From: Clostridia bacterium
GTDB taxonomy: Bacteria > Bacillota > Clostridia > Christensenellales > Borkfalkiaceae
Direction: 5' to 3'
Assembly (NCBI GenBank): GCA_017648525.1
Contig: JAGCIP010000073.1
Coordinates: 1 to 18,323 of the forward strand
DNA: 18,323 nt
Below, one piece after another: positions 14,777-18,323 of this stretch. Numbering within the stretch: position 1 is the stretch's first letter; every line of letters starts with the position of its first letter. The position numbers were made by a program, and so were the translations under genes. The notes under the pieces are model-generated. The model did no database searches and was not told the origin of the DNA. It saw only the letters and a program-made list of their open reading frames with translations.

Positions 14777-16020
14777 TTTAAAAATTCAATAATTTCTTCA
14801 AACTTAACGGCAGTTTCCGTTCCGCCTGCCATATCTTTCATTTTAACCACGCCGTTAGTTAGTTCATCAGAACCGATAACGCCAACAAACGCTGCACCGA
14901 TTTTATCAGCGTATTTAAATTGTGATTTTATACCCCTACCCATATGGTCAAAATCAGCAGATATGCCGTTTTGTCTTAACCTACTAGCAAGTTCAAACGC
15001 CTTTTTGCCTTCTTCTTCGCCCATAGGCGCAAAATAAACCTTGATTTTGTTGGGATTTTCTATTTGCTTTTTAGTATTTTCTAACAACATCAAAATTCTT
15101 TCAATACCAACCGCAAAACCTATTCCCGGCATATCGTTACCGCCTAATTGCGCAACCAAACCGTCGTATCTACCGCCACCGCACACCGTGCCTTGCGCAC
15201 CGATATTTTCCGAAACGAATTCAAAAACCGTTCTCGTGTAATAATCAAGCCCACGAACGATATTCGGGTTAATTTTATACTCTACGCCTGCCAAAGTCAA
15301 AAGTTCTTTTACCTTTTCAAAATGGTTAGAACAATCTTCGCAAATAAAATCCAAAATTTTGGGTGCATTTGCTGTAATTTCTTTACAATCGTCGTTCTTA
15401 CAATCCAAAACTCTCAAGGGATTTTTGTTAAGCCTTTCTTGACAAAGGGGACAAAGTTTGTCGTGCTTTGCGTTTAAGTATTCTTTCAATGCGTCTTGAT
15501 AGGTCTTTCTGCAATCTTTACAGCCGATACTATTAAGATACAAACTAACCTTATCAATACCAACGCTTTCTATAAAAGACTTTGCAAGTAAAATAACTTC
15601 TGCATCCATGTCTGCGTTTTTAGCACCTAAAAACTCCACGCCGAATTGATGGAATTCACGAAGTCTGCCCGCTTGCGGTCTTTCATAGCGGAAGCATTGA
15701 GTTATATAGAAAAGTTTTGCGGGAAGTGCGCTATTTGCAAGTCCGTTTTCCACAAACGACCTTACAACACCCGCCGTCCCTTCGGGTTTAAGCGTTATTG
15801 AACGCCCGCCCTTGTCGTTAAAGGTGTACATTTCCTTGTTAACGATATCCGTAGTTTCACCCACACCTCGTAAAAACACTTCGGTATGCTCAAAAGTCGG
15901 CGTTCTAATCTCTAACGCACCGAAAACTTTTGCAACTTCTCTCGCCTTTTTTTCTACGTATTGCCATTTATAACTGTCTTGCGGGAGTACGTCTTTCGTT
16001 CCCTTTGGCATATTTATCAT
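14773..16020 (-). CDS. hisS: Histidyl-tRNA synthetase
   Basis: Class II aminoacyl-tRNA synthetase that charges tRNA-His. The 415 residues are close to the usual ~420. Class II motif 2 spans F-R-Y-E-R-P through R-E-F-H-Q-F-G-V-E (110-129). The histidine-specific motifs are R-G-L-D-Y-Y-T-R-T-V-F-E (256-267) and G-G-G-R-Y-D-G-L (281-288), and motif 3 is G-F-A-V-G-I-E-R-I (301-309). A C-terminal anticodon-binding domain follows from about 325. The insertion region holds four cysteine pairs (167/170, 190/193, 207/212, 227/230) that look like metal-binding knuckles; I recall similar pairs in other Firmicutes HisRS. AAGGA lies about 9 bases before the ATG, 12 bases after the hslU stop. No T-box leader is present because the gene is internal to the cluster. 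Confidence 0.98.
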   Translation of the reverse strand: MINMPKGTKDVLPQDSYKWQYVEKKAREVAKVFGALEIRTPTFEHTEVFLRGVGETTDIVNKEMYTFNDKGGRSITLKPEGTAGVVRSFVENGLANSALPAKLFYITQCFRYERPQAGRLREFHQFGVEFLGAKNADMDAEVILLAKSFIESVGIDKVSLYLNSIGCKDCRKTYQDALKEYLNAKHDKLCPLCQERLNKNPLRVLDCKNDDCKEITANAPKILDFICEDCSNHFEKVKELLTLAGVEYKINPNIVRGLDYYTRTVFEFVSENIGAQGTVCGGGRYDGLVAQLGGNDMPGIGFAVGIERILMLLENTKKQIENPNKIKVYFAPMGEEEGKKAFELASRLRQNGISADFDHMGRGIKSQFKYADKIGAAFVGVIGSDELTNGVVKMKDMAGGTETAVKFEEIIEFLK

Positions 16021-16032
16021 ATCCGTTTTTCC

Positions 16033-17340
16033 TTAAATAATAAATTTCTTTAAATCTTTTATCTTGGTGTCGCCACCGAGTTTTTCGATAACGTATTTGC
16101 TATCTATAACTATTTCTTTGTCTTCCTTGCCGTCCGCTTCAAAAGATATTTCTTCTATGAGATTTTCCATTACCGTATGCAATCTTCTTGCCCCGATATC
16201 TTCTCTAGACGCGTTCATATCTTCTGCAATTCTTGCTATCTCTTCAATAGCACTATCGGTAAACTTCAACTCAACGCCGTCAACTTTTAACAAGGTTGCA
16301 TACTGCAATGTAATTGCGTTTTGCGGAGTGGTTAAAATTTCAATAAAGTCCTTTTTAGATAAACTATTAAGTTCTACCAAAATAGGAAATCTACCCTGTA
16401 ATTCAGGAATTAAATCGGATACCTTTGAAACGTGGAAAGCCCCCGCTGCGATAAACAAGATATAATCGGTTTTTATCGCGCCGTATTTAGTCATTACCGT
16501 GCTACCTTCAACGATAGGCAAAATATCTCTTTGAACGCCTTCTCTTGAAACGTCTTGTCCACCGCCCTTGTTTCCTTTTGCGGCAATCTTGTCAATTTCG
16601 TCTATAAATATAATACCTTCGTTTTCCGCTCTACGAATTGCTTCTTCGTTAACAGAATCGTTATCAATAAGTTTATCGGCTTCTTCTTGTAATAAAAGTT
16701 TTCTCGCTTCTTTAACAGAAAGTTTGCGTTTCTTTCTCTTTTTGGGCATCATATCGCCAAAAATACTGCCAATGCTTATTTCTGCACCACCCGGCACTAA
16801 CTCCATAGGCTTGGGATTATCTGCTAAATCAACTTCTATAACTTCGTTATCATAGTAGCCTTTTTTAAGGCCCTCTGCAATGTTTTTTTCAAAAATATCT
16901 TGCGGAGTTTCGCCCTTATCTAAACGGCGAACTTCGGCTAAAATTTTAACGAGTTTGGCGTCTACGCTTACGCCCGCCTTTTCGGTAACCTTATTAAAGC
17001 GTTCTTGCTTAACTAATCTTACCGCACACTCAACTAGGTCACGAATCATAGATTCTACGTCTCTACCCACGTAACCTACTTCGGTATATTTAGTTGCTTC
17101 AACCTTAACGAAAGGCGCACCAACTAACTTTGCAAGTCTTCTTGCTATTTCGGTTTTACCTACACCCGTAGGTCCTTTCATTATTATGTTTTTCGGGGTA
17201 ATTTCTTCCATAACTTGGGCGGGTAATTGACTTCTTCTATATCTATTACGAAGTGCTATTGCCACCGCTTTTTTTGCCGAATCTTGCCCGATTATATATT
17301 TATCTAATTCAACCACAATTTGTTTAGGACTTAAATTCAT
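16033..17340 (-). CDS. hslU: HslU, ATPase subunit of the HslVU protease
   Basis: AAA+ unfoldase that feeds proteins into the HslV chamber (called ClpY or CodX in Bacillus). It has 435 residues (E. coli 443). Walker A G-P-T-G-V-G-K-T is at 56-63 and the pore loop G-Y-V-G at 89-92. A family-specific intermediate domain covers about 110-235. Walker B F-I-D-E-I-D is at 245-250, the arginine-finger region L-Q-G-R-F-P at 314-319 and sensor 2 G-A-R-R-L at 383-387. The C-terminus ends K-F-I-I, like the tail that docks into HslV and activates it. It lies 11 bases after hslV, behind an AGGGGGTG ribosome binding site, giving the classic hslV-hslU pair. Confidence 0.98.
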   Translation of the reverse strand: MNLSPKQIVVELDKYIIGQDSAKKAVAIALRNRYRRSQLPAQVMEEITPKNIIMKGPTGVGKTEIARRLAKLVGAPFVKVEATKYTEVGYVGRDVESMIRDLVECAVRLVKQERFNKVTEKAGVSVDAKLVKILAEVRRLDKGETPQDIFEKNIAEGLKKGYYDNEVIEVDLADNPKPMELVPGGAEISIGSIFGDMMPKKRKKRKLSVKEARKLLLQEEADKLIDNDSVNEEAIRRAENEGIIFIDEIDKIAAKGNKGGGQDVSREGVQRDILPIVEGSTVMTKYGAIKTDYILFIAAGAFHVSKVSDLIPELQGRFPILVELNSLSKKDFIEILTTPQNAITLQYATLLKVDGVELKFTDSAIEEIARIAEDMNASREDIGARRLHTVMENLIEEISFEADGKEDKEIVIDSKYVIEKLGGDTKIKDLKKFII

Positions 17341-17351
17341 CTCGCACCCCC

Positions 17352-17885
17352 TTAAAGCGTTTCACAAGTAATATTATCGTTAGTGAAAACACAAATTTCG
17401 CTTGCGATTTTGAGTGCTTTTTTAGCAATCTCTTCCGCCGAGTAATCGGTTTCTTGAGTAAGCGCACGTGCCGCCGCCAAAGCGTAATTTCCACCGCTAC
17501 CTATGGCGCAAACGCCACCGTCCGGTTCTATTACTTCGCCCGTACCCGATATAACCAAAAGGGTGTCTTTATCTGCGGTTATCATCATTGCTTCAAGTTT
17601 TCTTGCTTTGTCGCTTCTCCAAAGTTCAGCAAGTTCTACTGCACTTCTCATAAGATTTCCCGAATATTTATTGAGCATTTCTTCAAAACGTTCTGTAAGA
17701 CTAAATGCATCTGAAACAGAGCCCGCAAAGCCCAAAATAACCTTGCCGTCGTATATACGGCGCACCTTTACTGCATTGTTTTTAAAAATTACCGACTGCG
17801 ACATAGTAACTTGTCCATCACCTGCTATCGCCGTCTTTCCATTTCTTTTAACAGCACAAATGGTAGTGCCTCTAAATTCAATCAT
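17352..17885 (-). CDS. hslV: HslV, peptidase subunit of the HslVU protease
   Basis: Proteasome-beta-like N-terminal nucleophile peptidase. The 177-residue protein has a six-residue propeptide (MIEFRG) before Thr7, the expected catalytic N-terminus after processing. In Bacillus CodW a Ser is used instead, so this one is of the common Thr type. Asp23 (A-G-D-G-Q) and Lys40 (V-K-V-R-R) match the catalytic Asp17 and Lys33 of E. coli HslV. G-F-A-G-S-V-S-D-A and C-A-I-G-S-G-G-N-Y-A are also conserved. AAAGGAGA precedes the ATG. The start lies within the last codons of trmFO (8-base overlap), an order seen in many Firmicutes. Confidence 0.97.
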   Translation of the reverse strand: MIEFRGTTICAVKRNGKTAIAGDGQVTMSQSVIFKNNAVKVRRIYDGKVILGFAGSVSDAFSLTERFEEMLNKYSGNLMRSAVELAELWRSDKARKLEAMMITADKDTLLVISGTGEVIEPDGGVCAIGSGGNYALAAARALTQETDYSAEEIAKKALKIASEICVFTNDNITCETL

Positions 17886-18323
17886 TTTCTATCTCCTTTA
17901 TAAATTCCGCTACCGCGTCAAGGCTCTTTTGCGCTTGAAAGCGTTTCCTTTCAGCCTTATCTTTAATTATTCTGCCTGTCGGTGGTAATATACCAAAGTT
18001 TGCGTTCATAGGCTCAAAATCTTTATTTTCTGTTGTAATGTATCTTGCAAGCGCACCTAAAACGGTATTCTCTGATATAAGTTTAATACTTTTACCTTTG
18101 ATTTTGCGTTCTAAATATATGCCTGCCATAAGCCCGCTACCAGCACTTTCAACGTAGCCTTCAACACCCGTAATTTGCCCCGCAAAAAATACTTTCGGGT
18201 ATTCTTTTAACGAATAATCGGCGTTTAATACTTTCGGTGAGTTTATGAAAGTGTTTCTATGCATGACGCCGTATCTTAAATACTCTGCGTTTTTAAGAGC
18301 GGGAATTAAAGAAAATACTCGCT
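17878..18323 (-). CDS. trmFO: TrmFO, folate-dependent tRNA (uracil-54-C5) methyltransferase, C-terminal part
   Basis: The frame is open past an internal ATG to the right window edge, so only the C-terminal ~147 residues are seen. The frame upstream of that ATG continues as P-A-L-K-N-A-E-Y-L-R-Y-G-V, so the ATG at 18264 is not the true start. Family segments Y-G-V-M-H-R-N-T-F-I-N-S-P, F-A-G-Q-I-T-G-V-E-G-Y-V-E-S-A and A-R-Y-I identify TrmFO rather than GidA/MnmG. The enzyme makes ribothymidine at position 54 of tRNAs with methylene-tetrahydrofolate as carbon donor and reduced FAD. The N-terminal FAD-binding motif lies outside the window. The stop overlaps the hslV start by 8 bases. Confidence 0.96.
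   Translation of the reverse strand, partial: RVFSLIPALKNAEYLRYGVMHRNTFINSPKVLNADYSLKEYPKVFFAGQITGVEGYVESAGSGLMAGIYLERKIKGKSIKLISENTVLGALARYITTENKDFEPMNANFGILPPTGRIIKDKAERKRFQAQKSLDAVAEFIKEIEND

Noticed and set aside
15331..15522. Four cysteine pairs in the HisRS insertion region as a novel zinc domain
   Set aside because: I recall similar pairs in other Firmicutes HisRS, so I treat it as a family trait and not as new.
17503..17988. Plus-strand open frame of 161 codons opposite hslV
   Set aside because: Antisense shadow of hslV and trmFO, whose motifs are intact; the Ser/Leu-rich translation is typical of such shadows.
18262..18264. ATG at 18264 as the start of a 128-residue protein
   Set aside because: The same frame continues upstream to the window edge with TrmFO-like residues, and this Met is the conserved one in Y-G-V-M-H-R-N-T.
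1..18323. Mobile element, CRISPR array, phage or defence system
   Set aside because: No transposase, integrase, long terminal inverted repeats, regularly spaced repeats or defence-like proteins; nearly all sequence is accounted for by core metabolic genes.

Overview
This window looks like ordinary chromosome from a low-GC, obligately anaerobic Bacillota, most likely class Clostridia and possibly an uncultured gut lineage. The reasons are strong AGGAG-type ribosome binding sites, occasional TTG starts, a six-subunit Rnf complex in the clostridial order C-D-G-E-A-B with a cysteine-rich RnfB, a type 2 (long) GalT, TrmFO, HslVU and a YpsC-type rRNA methyltransferase. I see no mobile element, CRISPR array, defence system, rRNA or tRNA gene. 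Almost every base is coding. The only non-coding stretches are a divergent promoter region (about 4290-4469), a terminator region (10428-10493) and a 41-base gap before glyA.

Left, minus strand (1-4289): an RNA methyltransferase, galT, galE and the start of an MFS transporter that runs off the left edge. galT and galE are two Leloir pathway genes. No galK is present in the window. The methyltransferase overlaps galT by 8 bases, so the four genes probably form one transcript.

Middle, plus strand (4416-10482): a promoter (TTGACA, 17 bases, TAAAAT) drives a tight eight-gene operon: NusG domain II membrane protein, Gx-type transporter, rnfC, rnfD, rnfG, rnfE, rnfA and rnfB. It ends at a very strong 15-bp hairpin terminator. 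Rnf couples electron flow between reduced ferredoxin and NAD+ to ion pumping across the membrane. RnfD and RnfG carry the SGAT-like sequences where FMN is attached covalently, but the ApbE enzyme that attaches it is not in the window.

Right, minus strand (10494-18323): a long collinear housekeeping cluster, read from the right edge leftwards: trmFO (partial), hslV, hslU, hisS, rseC-like, trxA, glyA, asnA, tcdA and a YfcE-type phosphodiesterase. Most junctions overlap or are separated by fewer than 15 bases. A second promoter (perfect TATAAT at the end of trxA) probably gives glyA-asnA-tcdA-yfcE their own transcript. The themes are tRNA (TrmFO, HisRS, TcdA), protein quality control (HslVU), thiol redox (TrxA, RseC family) and amino acid/one-carbon supply (GlyA, AsnA). 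GlyA makes the methylene-tetrahydrofolate that TrmFO consumes.

I did not find a clearly new system. The most useful leads are the two poorly understood genes leading the rnf operon, an Asn-to-Lys change at a substrate-contact position of GalE, an RseC-family redox protein coded opposite the Rnf operon, and start-site and promoter details that change the predicted protein ends.
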